NCBI GenBank assembly: GCA_029207755.1
Contig: JARCOQ010000178.1
Coordinates: 79,590 to 143,589 of the forward strand
DNA length: 64,000 nt
Reading direction: 5' to 3'
Origin: Chamaea fasciata
Taxonomy: Eukaryota; Chordata; Aves; Passeriformes; Sylviidae
Below the pieces are notes generated by a model that had not been told where the DNA came from, did not search any database, and saw only the letters and a list, made by a program, of their open reading frames with translations. The stretch's first letter is position 1. Every line of letters starts with the position of its first letter. The position numbers and the translations under genes were made by a program. Of this stretch, positions 51,201 through 62,420 are shown in pieces.

Positions 51201-53719
51201 GACACCTAGGGGACAGCCAGGGCACCCCCAGGGACACCTAGGGGACAGCCAGGGCAACCCCAGGGACAGCCAGGGCACCCCCAGGGACACCTAGGGGACA
51301 GGCAGGGCACCCCCAGGGACACCTAGGGGACTGCCAGGGCACCCTAGGGACAGCCAGGGCACCCCCAGGGACACCTAGGGGACAGCCAGGGAACCCCAGG
51401 GACACCCTGGGCACCCCCAGGGACACCTAATGCACCCCCAGGGACACCTAGGGGACAGCCAGGGCCCCCCCAGGGACACCTAGGGGACAGCCAGGGAACC
51501 CCAGGGACACCCTGTGCACCCCTAGGGACACCCAGGGCACCCCCAGGGACACCTAGGGGACAGCCAGGGCCCCCCCAGGGACACCTAGGGGACAGCCAGG
51601 GAACCTCAGGGACACCCTGTGCACCCCCAGGGAAAACCAGGGCACACCCGGGGAAACCTAGGGGACAGCCCGGGCACCCTAGGGACAGCAAGGGCACAGA
51701 AAGGGCACCCTAGGGACAGCCAGGGCACCCCCAAGGACACCTAGGGGACACGCAGGGTACCCCCAGGGACAACGAGGGGACAGCCAGGGCACCCCCAGGG
51801 ACAGCCAAGGCACCCCAGGGACACCTAGGGCACAGCCAGGGCACCCTAGGGACAGCCAGGGCACCCCCAGGGACACCTAAGGGACAGGCAGGGCACCCCC
51901 AGGGACACCTAGGGGACAGCCAGGGCACCCCCAGGGACACCCAGGGCACCCCCAGGGACATCCAGGGGACAGCCAGGGCACCCCAGGGACATTTAGGGGA
52001 CAGCACGGGCACTCCAGGGACACCCAGGGCACCCCCAGGGACACGAAGGGGACAGCCAGGGCACCCCCAGGGACAGCCAGGGCCCCCCCAGGGACATCAA
52101 GGGCACCCCCAGGGACACCTAGGGGACAGCCAGGGCAGCCCAGGGACACCCAGGGCACCCCCATGGACACCTCGGGGACAGCCAGGGTACCCCCAGGGAC
52201 ACCAAGGGGACACCCAGGGACACCTAGGGGACAGCCAGGGCACCTACAGGGACACCTAGGAGACAGCCAGGGCACCACAGGGATAGCAAGGGCACCCCCA
52301 GGGACACCTAGGGGACAGCCAGGGCCCCCCCAGGGACACCTAGGGGACAGCCAGGGGACCCCAGGGACACCCAGGGCACCCCCAGGGACACCTAGGGGAC
52401 AGCCAGGGCATCCCGAGGGACAGGGAGGACACCCACAGGGACACCTAGGAGACAGCCAGGGTACGCCAGGGACACCCAGGGCACCCCAGGGACACCTAGA
52501 GGACAGCCAGGGCACCACAGGGACACCTACGGCACAGCCAGGGCACCCTAGGGACAGCCAGGGCACCCTCAGGGACACCAAGGGCACAGCCAGGCCACCC
52601 CAAGGACAGCCAGGGCAGCCCAGGGACACCTACAAGACAGCCAGGGGACCCCAGGGCAGCCCAGGGACACCCAGGGTACACCGGGTACACGTAGGGGACC
52701 TCCCGGGCACCCCAGGGACAGCCAGGGCACCCCAGGGACACCCAGGGCCCCCCCAGGGACACCTACGGGACAGCCAGGGAACGCCAGGGACACGTAGGGG
52801 ACAGCCAGGGCACCCTAGGGACAAGCAGGGCACCCCCAGGGACACCTAGGCGACCTCCAGACACATCTAGGAGACAGCCAGGGCACCCCAGGGACAGCCA
52901 GGGCACCCCCAGGGACACCTAGGGGACAGCCAGGGCACCACAGGAACAGCCAGGGCACCCCCAGGGACACCTATGGGGACAGCCAGGGCCCCCCCAGGGA
53001 CACCTAGGGGACAGCCAGGGGACCCCAGGGACACCCAGGGCACCCCCAGGGACACGTAGGGGACAGCCAGGGCATCCCGAGGGACAGGGAGGGCACCCAC
53101 AGGGACACCTAGGGCACAGCCAGGGCACCCTAGGGACAGCCAGGGCACCCTCAGGGACACCAAGGGCACAGCCAGGCCACCCCAAGTACAGCCAGGGCAG
53201 CCCAGGGACACCTACAGGACAGCCAGGGCACCCCAGGGCTGCCCAGGGACACCCAGGGTACCCCAGGGACACGTAGGGGACCTCCCGGGCACCCCAGGGA
53301 CAGCCAGGGCAACCCAGGGACACCCAGGGCCCCCCCAGGGACACCTATGGGACAGCCAGGGAACGCCAGGGACACGTAGGGGACAGCCAGGGCACCCTAG
53401 GGATAGGCAGGGCACCGCCAGGGACACCTAGGGGACAGCCAGGGCCCCCCCAGGGACACCTAGGGGACAGCCAGGGCAACCCAGGGACACCCAGGGCACC
53501 CCCAGGGACACCGAGGGGACAGCCAGGGCACCCTAGGGACAGCCATGGCCCCCTAGGGACAGCCAGGGCACCCCCAGAGACACCGAGGGCACAGCCAGGG
53601 CACCCTAGGGACAGCCAGGGCACCCCAGGGACACATAAGGGACAGGCAGGGCACCCCCAGGGACACCTAGGGGACAGGCAGGGCACCCCCAGGGACACTG
53701 ACGGGACAGCCAGGGCACC
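45207..53719. repeat. 3552-bp higher-order repeat array, about 2.4 copies
   Basis: Sequence repeats with an offset of 3551-3553 bp throughout; for instance 46241-49792 corresponds to 49793-53344. The GGGTACACCGGGTACACG marker sits at 45571, 49122 and 52674, spaced 3551 and 3552. Differences are sparse: an extra G near 48571, an extra T near 50362 (CCAGTGGACACC), AGCTAGGGG against AGCCAGGGG near 49470, and CCCTTGGC against CCCTGGGC near 47837. At the left edge, a 73-bp stretch present near 45130-45205 is missing before the next copy. This is the most homogeneous part of the window. Confidence 0.93.
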
Positions 53720-55084
53720 CCCAGGGACAGCCAGGGCTCCCCCAGGGACAGCCAGGGCACACCAAAAGACACCTAAAGGACAGCCAGGGCACCCCCAGGG
53801 CCACCTAGGGGACAGCCAGGGCACCCCCAGGGACAGCCAGGGCCCCCCCAGGGACATCAAGGGCACCCCCAGGGACACCTAGGGGACAGCCAGGGCAGCC
53901 CAGGGACACCCAGGGCACCCCCATGGACACCTCGGGGACAGCCAGGGTACCCCCAGGGACACCAAGGGGAACCCCAGGGACACCTAGGGGACAGCCAGGG
54001 CACCTACAGGGACACCTAGGAGACAGCCAGGGCACCCCAGGGACAGCGAGGGCACCCCCAGGGACACCTAGGCGACCTCCAGGGACATCTAGGGGACAGC
54101 CAGGGCACCCCAGGGACAGCCAGGGCACCCCCAGGGACACCTAGGGGACAGCCAGGGCCCCCCCAGGGACACCTAGGGGACAGCCAGGGGACCCCAGGGA
54201 CACCCAGGGCACCCCAGGGACACCTAGAGGACAGCCAGGGCACCACAGGGACACCTACGGCACAGCCAGGGCACCCTAGGGACAGCCAGGGCACCCTCAC
54301 GGACACCAAGGGCACAGCCAGGCCACCCCAAGGACAGCCAGGGCAGCCCAGGGACACCTACGGGACAGCCAAGGCACCCCAGGGCTGCCCAGGGACACCC
54401 AGGGTACCCCAGGGACACGTAGGGGACCTCCCAGGCACTCCAGGGACAGCCAGGGCACCCCAGGGACACCCAGGGCCCCCCCAGGGACACCTATGGGACA
54501 GCCAGGGAACGCCAGGGACACGTAGGGGACAGCCAGGGCACCCTAGGGATAGGCAGGGCACCCCCAGGGACACCTAGGGGACAGCCAGGGCACCCCCAGG
54601 GACACCTAGGGGACAGCCAGGGCACACCAGGGACACCCAGGGCACCCCCAGGGACACCGAGGGGACAGTCAGGGCACCCTAGGGACAGCCATGGCCCCCT
54701 AGGGACAGCCAGGGCACCCCCAGAGACAGTGAGGGCACAGCCAGGGCACCCTAGGGACAGCCAGGGCACCCCAGGGACACCTAAGGGACAGGCAGGGCAC
54801 CCCCAGGGACACCTAGGGGACAGGCAGGGCACTCCCAGGGACACTGACGGGACAGCCAGGGCACCCCCAGAGACCCCTAGAGGACAGCCAGGGACCTCCT
54901 AGGGACACTCTGGGCACCCCAAGGGACACCTTGGGGTCAGCAAGGGCACCCCAGGGACACCCAGGGCACACCCAGGGACACGGAGGGGACACCCAGGGCA
55001 CCCCCAGGGACACCTAGGGGACAGCCAGGGAACCCCAGGGACACCCTGTGCACCCCCAGGGACACCCAGGGCACCCCCAGGGAC
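53720..55084. repeat. Mosaic right edge of the higher-order domain
   Basis: The 3552-bp period breaks at about 53719, where sequence jumps to material matching 44784 onwards (offset 8936). It then follows material matching about 46240-46800 (offset 8250) up to about 55084. There the core-type variants stop and left-block types return (GACAGGCAGTGCACCCCC, AACCCAGGGC, CCCCCAACGACACC). Confidence 0.87.
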
Positions 55085-56144
55085 ACCTAGGGGACAGGCA
55101 GTGCACCCCCAGGGAAACCCAGGGCACCCCCAACGACACCTAGGGGACAGGCAGGGCACCCCCAGGGACACCTAGGGGACAGGCAGGGCACCCCCAGGGA
55201 CACCGAGGGGAAAGCCAGGGCACCCCCAGGGACATTTAGGGGACAGCCAGGGCACTCCAGGGACACCCAGGTCACCGCCAGGGACACCTAGGAGACAGGC
55301 AGGGCACCCCAGGGACACCTAGGGGACAGCCAGGGCACCCCCAGGGCACCCCAGGGACACCCAGGGCTCCCCCAGGGACACCAAGGGGACAGGCAGGGCA
55401 CCCCCAGGGACACCGAGGGGAAAGCCAGGGCACCCCCAGGGACACCTAGGGGAAGGCAGGACACCCCCAGGGACACCTAGGGGACAGCCAGGGCACCCCC
55501 AGGGGCATTTAGGGGACAGCCAGGGCACTCCAGGGACACCCAGGGCACCCCCAGGGACACCTAGGGGACAGCCAGGGCACCCCCAGGGACACCCAGGAAC
55601 CCCCAGGGACACCTAGGGGACAGGCAGGGAACCCCCAGGGACACTGACGGGACAGCCAGGGCACCCCCAGAGACCCCTAGGGGACAGCCAGGGCACTCCC
55701 AGGGACACTTTGGGCACCCACAGGGACACCTAGGGGACAGCCAGGGCACACCAGGGACACCCAGGGCACCCCCAGGGACACCTAGGGGACCTCCAGGGCA
55801 CCCCCAGGGACACCCTGGGCACCCCCAGAGCCACCTAGGGGACAGCCAGGGCACCCCAGGGACAGCCAGGGCCCCCCCAGGGACACCTAGGGGACAGCCT
55901 GGGCACCCCAGGCACACCCAGGGCTCCCCCAGGGACACCTAGCGGACAGCCAGGGCACCCCCAGGGACACCGAGGTCACCCCGAGGGACACCTAGGGCAC
56001 CCCCAGAGACACCGAGGGCACAGCCAGGGCACCCCCAGGGACACCTAGAAGACAGCCAGGGCAACCCCAGGGACAGCTAGGGGACAGCCAGGGCACCCCC
56101 AGGGACACCTAGGGGACAGCCAGGGCACTCCTGAGACAGCCAGC

Positions 56145-57345
56145 GCACCCCCAGGGACACCTAGGGCACAGCCAGGGCACCATAGGGACAGCCAGGGCAA
56201 CGCCAGGGACACCTAGGGGACAGCCAGGGCATCCCCAGGGACACCCAGGGCACCCCCAGGGACACCTAGAGGACAACCAGGGCACCCCCCAGGTACACCT
56301 GGGGGACAGGCTGGGCACCCCCAGGGACACCTAGGGAACAGCCAGGGCCCCCCCAGGGACAACTAGGGGACAGCCAGGGCACTCCAGGGACAACCAGGGC
56401 ACCCCCAGGGACACCTAGGGGAAAGCCAGGGCACCAGAAAGACAGCCAGGGCACCCCCAGGGACACCTAGGGGACAGGCAGGGCACCCCCAGGGACACCG
56501 AGGGGAAAGCCAGGGCACCCCCAGGGACACCTAGGGGAAGGCGGGACACCCCCAGGGACACCTAGGAGACAGCCAGGGCACCCCCAGGGACATTTAGGGG
56601 ACAGCCAGGGCACTCCAGGGACACCCAGGGCACCCCCAGGGACACCTAGGGGACAGGCCGAGCACGCCCAGGGACACCTAGGGGACAGGCAGGGCACCCC
56701 CAGGGACACTGACGGGACAGCCAGGGCACCCCCAGAGTCCCCTAGGGGACAGCCAGGGCACTCCCAGGGACACTGGGCACCCACAGGGACACATTGAAGG
56801 CAGCCAGGGCACCTCAGGGACATCCAGGACACCCCCAGGGACACCCAGGGTACAGCCATGGCACCCCAGGGACACCCAGGGCACCCTCAGGGACACCTAG
56901 GGGACAGGCAAGGAACCCCCAGGGACACCTAGGGCCTAGGCAGGGCACCCCCAGGGACACCTAGGGTCCAGGAAGGGCACCCCCAGAGACCCCTAGGTGA
57001 CAGCCAGGGCACTCCCAGGGACACTCTGGGCACCCACAGGGACACGATGGGGACAGCCAGGGCACCCCAGGGACACCCAGGGCACCCCCAGGGACACCAA
57101 GGGGACAGCCAGGGCACCCCAGGGACACCCAGGGTACCCCCAGGGACACCTAGGGGACAGGCAGTGCACCCCCAGGGAAACCCAGGGCACCCCCAACGAC
57201 ACCTAGGGGACAGGCAGGGCACCCCCAGGGACACCTAGGGGACAGGCAGGGCACCCCCAGGGACACCGAGGGGAAAGCCAGGGCACCCCCAGGGACATTT
57301 AGGGGACAGCCAGGGCACTCCAGGGACACCCAGGTCACCGCCAGG
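56145..57345. repeat. 1.2-kb dispersed duplication, copy 1
   Basis: The segment matches 58967-60133 with an offset of about 2822, dropping to 2788 after a 34-bp block (about 56733-56766) that the second copy lacks. The shared rare forms CACATTGAAGGCAGCC, CAGGTACACCTGGGGGACAG and GGTCCAGGAAGGGC confirm the match. Confidence 0.87.
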
Positions 57346-58966
57346 GACACCTAGGAGACAGGCAGGGCACCCCAGGGACACCTAGGGGACAGCAAGGGCT
57401 CCCCCAGGGACACCTAGGGGACAGCCAGGGCACCCCCAGGGCACCCCAGGGACACCCAGGGCTCCCCCAGGGACACCAAGGGGACAGGCAGGGCACCCCC
57501 AGGGACACCGAGGGGAAAGCCAGGGCACCCCCAGGGACACCTAGGGGAAGGCAGGACACCCCCAGGGACACCTAGGGGACAGCCAGGGCACCCCCAGGGA
57601 CATTTAGGGGACAGACAGGGCACTCCAGGGACACCCAAGGCACCCCCAGGGACATTTAGGGGACAGCCAGGGCACTCCAGGGACACCCAGGGCACCCCCA
57701 GGGACACCTAGGGGACAGCCAGGGCACCCCCAGGGACACCCAGGAACCCCCAGGGACACCTAGGGGACAGGCAGGGAACCCCCAGGGACACTGACGGGAC
57801 AGCCAGGGCTCCCCCAGAGACCCCTAGGGGACAGCCAGGGCACTCCCAGGGACACTTTGGGCACCCACAGGGACACCTAGGGGACAGCCAGGGCACACCA
57901 GGGACACCCAGGGCACCTCCAGGGACACCGAGGGGACAGCCAGGGCACCCCCAGGGACACCTAGGGGACAGCTAGGGCACTCCAGGGACAGCCAGGGCAC
58001 CCCCAGGGACACCTAGGGCACCCCCAGGGACACCTAGGGGACAGCCAGGGCCCCCCCCAGGGACACCTAGCGGAAAGCCAGGGCACCCCCAGGGACACCC
58101 AGGGCACACCCAGGGACACCTAGGGGACAGCCAGGGCACCCCAGGGACAGCCAGGGCACCCCCAGGGACACCAAGGGGACCTCCAGGGCACCCCCAGGGA
58201 CACCCAGGGCACCCCCAGGGCCACCAAGGGGACAGCCAGGGCACACCAGGGACAGCGAGGGCACCCCCAAGACACGAAGGGGACAGCCAGGGCACCCCCA
58301 GGGACACCTAGGGGACAGCCAGGGCACCTCAGGGACACTCAGGGCACCCCCAGGGACACCTAGGGGACAGCAAGGGCACTCCCAGGGACACCATGGGCAC
58401 CCCCAGGGACACCGAGGGGATAGTCAGGGCACCCCCTGGGCACCCCAGGGACAATCAGGGCACCCCCAGGGACACCGACGGGACAGCCATGGCACTCCAG
58501 GGACAGCCAGGGCACCCCCAGGGACACCAAGGGGACCTCCAGGGCACCCCCAGGGACACCCAGGGCACCCCCAGGGCCACCAAGGGGACAGCCAGGGCAC
58601 CCCCAGGGACAATTAGGGGACAGCCAGGGCACTCCAGGGACACCCAGGTCACCCCCAGGGACAGCGAGGGCACCCCCAGGGACACTTAGGGGACAGGCAG
58701 GGCACCCCCAGGGACACCGAGGGGAAAGCCAGGGCACCCCCAGGGACATTTAGGGGACACCAGGGCACTCCAGGGACACCCAGGGCACCCCCAGGGACAC
58801 CTAGGGGACAGCCAGGGCACCCCCAGGAACACCCAGGGCACCCCCAGGGACACCTAGGGGACAGGCAAGTAACCCCCAGGGACACCTAGGGCCTAGGCAG
58901 GGCACCCCCAGGGACACCTAGGGTCCAGGAAGGGCACCCCCAGAGACCCCTAGGTGACAGCCAGGG

Positions 58967-60133
58967 CACCCCCAGGGACACCTAGGGCACAGCCAGGGCA
59001 CCCTAGGGACAGCCAGGGCAACGCCAGGGACACCTAGGGGACAGCCAGGGCATCCCCAGGGACACCCAAAGCACCCCCAGGGACACCTAGAGGACAACCA
59101 GGGCACCCCCCAGGTACACCTGGGGGACAGGCTGGGAACCCCCAGGGACACCTAGGGGACAGCCAGGGCCCCCCCAGGGACAACTAGGGGACAGCCAGGG
59201 CACTCCAGGGACAACCAGGGCACCCCCAGGGACACCTAGGGGACAGCCAGGGCACCAGAAAAACAGCCAGGGCACCCCCAGGGACACCTAGGGGACAGGC
59301 AGGGCACCCCCAGGGACACCGAGGGGAAAGCCAGGGCACCCCCAGGGACACCTAGGGGAAGGCGGGACACCCCCAGGGACACCTAGGAGACAGCCAGGGC
59401 ACCCCACGGACATTTAGGGGACAGCCAGGGCACTCCAGGGACACCCAGGGCACCCCCAGGGACACCTAGGGGACAGGCCGAGCACGCCCAGGGACACCTA
59501 GGGGACAGGCAGGGCACCCCCAGGGAGACTGACGGGACAGCCAGGGCACCCCCAGGGACACTGGGCACCCACAGGGACACATTGAAGGCAGCCAGGGCAC
59601 CTCAGGGACATACAGGACACCCCCAGGGACACCCAGGGTACAGCCATGGCACCCCAGGGACACCCAGGGCACCCTCAGGGACACCTAGGGGACAGGCAAG
59701 GAACCCCCAGGGACACCTAGGGCCTAGGCAGGGCACCCCCAGGGACACCTAGGGTCCAGGAAGGGCACCCCCAGAGACCCCTAGGTGACAGCCAGGGCAC
59801 TCCCAGGGACACTCTGGGCACCCACAGGGACACGATGGGGACAGCCAGGGCACCCCAGGGACACCCAGGGCACCCCCAGGGACACCAAGGGGACAGCCAG
59901 GGCACCCCAGGGACACCCAGGGTACCCCCAGGGACACCTAGGGGACAGGCAGTGCACCCCCAGGGAAACCCAGGGCACCCCCAACGACACCTAGGGGACA
60001 GGCAGGGCACCCCCAGGGACACCTAGGGGACAGGCAGGGCACCCCCAGGGACACCGAGGGGAAAGCCAGGGCACCCCCAGGGACATTTAGGGGACAGCCA
60101 GGGCACTCCAGGGACACCCAGGTCACCCCCAGG
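58967..60133. repeat. 1.2-kb dispersed duplication, copy 2
   Basis: This is the second copy of 56145-57345, lacking a 34-bp block that is one monomer plus two bases. Its right third is copied again 759 to 789 bp further on (60479-60888), which lacks a different 34-bp block around GGTCCAGGAAGGGC. Confidence 0.87.
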
Positions 60134-60478
60134 GACAGCGAGGGCACCCCCAGGGACACTTAGGGGACAGGCAGGGCACCCCCAGGGACACCGAGGGGAA
60201 AGCCAGGGCACCCCCAGGGACATTTAGGGGACAGCCAAGGCACTCCAGGGACACCCAGGGCACCCCCAGGGACACCAAGGGGACAGCCAGGGCACCTTTA
60301 GGGACACCTAGGGGACAGGCAGGGCACCCCCAGGGACACCGAGGGGAAAGCCAGGGCACCCCCAGGGACATTTAGGGGACACCAGGGCACTCCAGGGACA
60401 CCCAGGGAACCCCCAGGGACACCTAGGGGACAGCCAGGGCACCCCCAGGAACACCCAGGGCACCCCCAGGGACACCTA

Positions 60479-60888
60479 GGGGACAGGCAAGTAACCCCCA
60501 GGGACACCTAGGGCCTAGGCAGGGCACCCCCAGGGACACCTAGGTGACAGCCAGGGCACTCCCAGGGACACTCTGGGCACCCACAGGGACACCATGGGGA
60601 CAGCCAGGGCACCCCAGAGACACCCAGGGCACCCCCAGGGACACCAAGGGGACAGCCAGGGCACCCCAGGGACACCCAGGGTACCCCCAGAGACACCTAG
60701 GGGACAGGCAGTGCACCCCCAGGGAAACCCAGGGCACCCCCAACGACACCTAGGGGACAGGCAGGGCACCCCCAGGGACACCTAGGGGACAGGCAGGGCA
60801 CCCCCAGGGACACCGAGGGGAAAGCCAGGGCACCCCCAGGGACATTTAGGGGACAGCCAGGGCACTCCAGGGACACCCAGGTCACCCC
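60479..60888. repeat. Third partial copy of the right-flank module
   Basis: This segment repeats 59690-60133 at an offset of 759 bp over most of its length. It begins at the GACAGGCAAG(T/G)AACC variant and runs through CCTAGGGCCTAGG, the CACTCTGGGCACCC unit and CCCCCAACGACACC. The window's first 185 bases closely match its central part. Confidence 0.83.
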
Positions 60889-61789
60889 CAGGGACACCTA
60901 GGAGACAGGCAGGGCACCCCAGGGACACCTAGGGGACAGCCAGGGCTCCCCCAAGGACACCTAGGGGACAGCCAGGGCACCCCCAGGGCACCCCAGGGAC
61001 ACCCAGGGCTCCCCCAGGGACACCAAGGGGACAGGCAGGGCACCCCCAGGGACACCTAGGGGAAGGCAGGACACCCCCAGGGACACCCAGGGGACAGCCA
61101 GGGCACCCCCAGGGACATTTAGGGGACAGACAGGGCACTCCAGGGACACCCAAGGCACCCCCAGGGACATTTAGGGGACAGCCAGGGCACTCCAGGGACA
61201 CCCAGGGCACCCCCAGGGACACCTAGGGGACAGCCAGGGCACCCCCAGGGACACCCAGGGAACCCCCAGGGACACCTAGGGGACAGGCAGGGAACCCCCA
61301 GGGACACCTAGGGGACAGGCAGGGCACCCCAAGGAGAGCCAGGGCCCCCCCAGTGACACCTAGGGGACAGGCAGGGCACCCGAGGGACACCAAGGGGACA
61401 GCCAGGGCACCCCCAGGGACACCTAGGGGACAGCCAGGGTACCCCAGGGACACCCAGGGCACCCCCTGGGACACCAAGGGGACAGGCAGGGCACCCCCAG
61501 GGACACCCAGGGCACACCCAGGGACACCTAGGGGACAGCCAGGGCACCCCAGGGACAGCCAGCGCACCCCCAGGGACACCAAGGGGACCTCCAGGGCACC
61601 CCCAGGGACACCCAGGGCACACCCAGGGCCACCAAGGGGACAGCCAGGGCACACCACGGACTGCGAGGGCACCCCCAAGACACGAAGGGGACAGCCAGGG
61701 CACCCCCAGGGACACCTAGGGGACAGCCAGGGCACCTCAGGGACACTCAGGGCACCCCCAGGGACACCTAGGGGACAGCCAGGGCACTC

Positions 61790-62155
61790 CCAGGGACACC
61801 ATAGGCACCCCCAGGGACACCGAGGGGACAGCCTGGGCACCCCCTGGGCACCCCAGGGACAATCAGGGCACCCCCAGGGACACCGACGGGACAGCCATGG
61901 CACTCCAGGGACAGCCAGGGTACCCCCAGGGACACCTAGGGGAAAGCCTGGGCACCCCAGAGACACCCAGGGCACACCCAGGGACACCTAGGGGACAGCC
62001 AGGGCGCCCCCAGGGACACCCAGGGCACCCCCAGGGACACCTAGGGGACAGGCAGGGAACCCCCAGGGACACCTAGGGGACAGGCAGGGCACCCCAGGGA
62101 TACCTAGGGGACAGCCAGGGCCCCCCCAGGGACACCTAGGGGACAGGCAGGGCAC
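61790..62155. repeat. Recurrent module M1, copy 3
   Basis: The same ordered landmarks as 1851-2215 and 4141-4507 occur here, about 57.6 kb from copy 2, with a few substitutions (CACCATAGGCACC, CAGCCTGGGC, CCAGGGTACCCC). It ties the two flanks of the window to one ancestral array. Confidence 0.83.
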
Positions 62156-62420
62156 CCCCAGGGACACCGAGGGGAAAGCCAGGGCACCCCCAGTGACATT
62201 TAGGGGACAGCCAGGGCACTCCAGGGACACCCAGGGCACCCCCAGGGACACCTAGAGGACAGCCAGGGCACCCCCAGGGACAGCCAGGGCACCCCCAGGG
62301 ACACCTAGGGGACAGGCAGGGAACCCACAGGGACACTGACGGGACAGCCAGGGCACACTCTGAGACCCCTAGGGGACAGCCAGGGCACTCCCAGGGACAC
62401 TCTGGGCACCCACAGGGACA

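Larger units (their letters stand above)
55085..62420. repeat. Right flank array with the left-block variant repertoire
   Basis: CATTTAGGGGACAGCCAGGG units, ACTCTGGGCACCCACAGGG units, GGGGAAAGCC and CTAGGGGAAGGC variants are abundant again, as in the first 6.6 kb. Module copies include 56145-57345 with 58967-60133, 59690-60133 with 60479-60888, and module M1 near 61790. The rare variant CCTAGGGCCTAGGCAGGG occurs at about 56930, 58885, 59718 and 60507. No gene is seen. Confidence 0.92.

Noticed and set aside
56930..60530. CCTAGGGCCTAGG as a cruciform or protein-binding palindrome
   Set aside because: The dyad is imperfect (only GCCTAGGC is exact) and all four copies derive from one duplicated module, so recurrence is not independent evidence of function.
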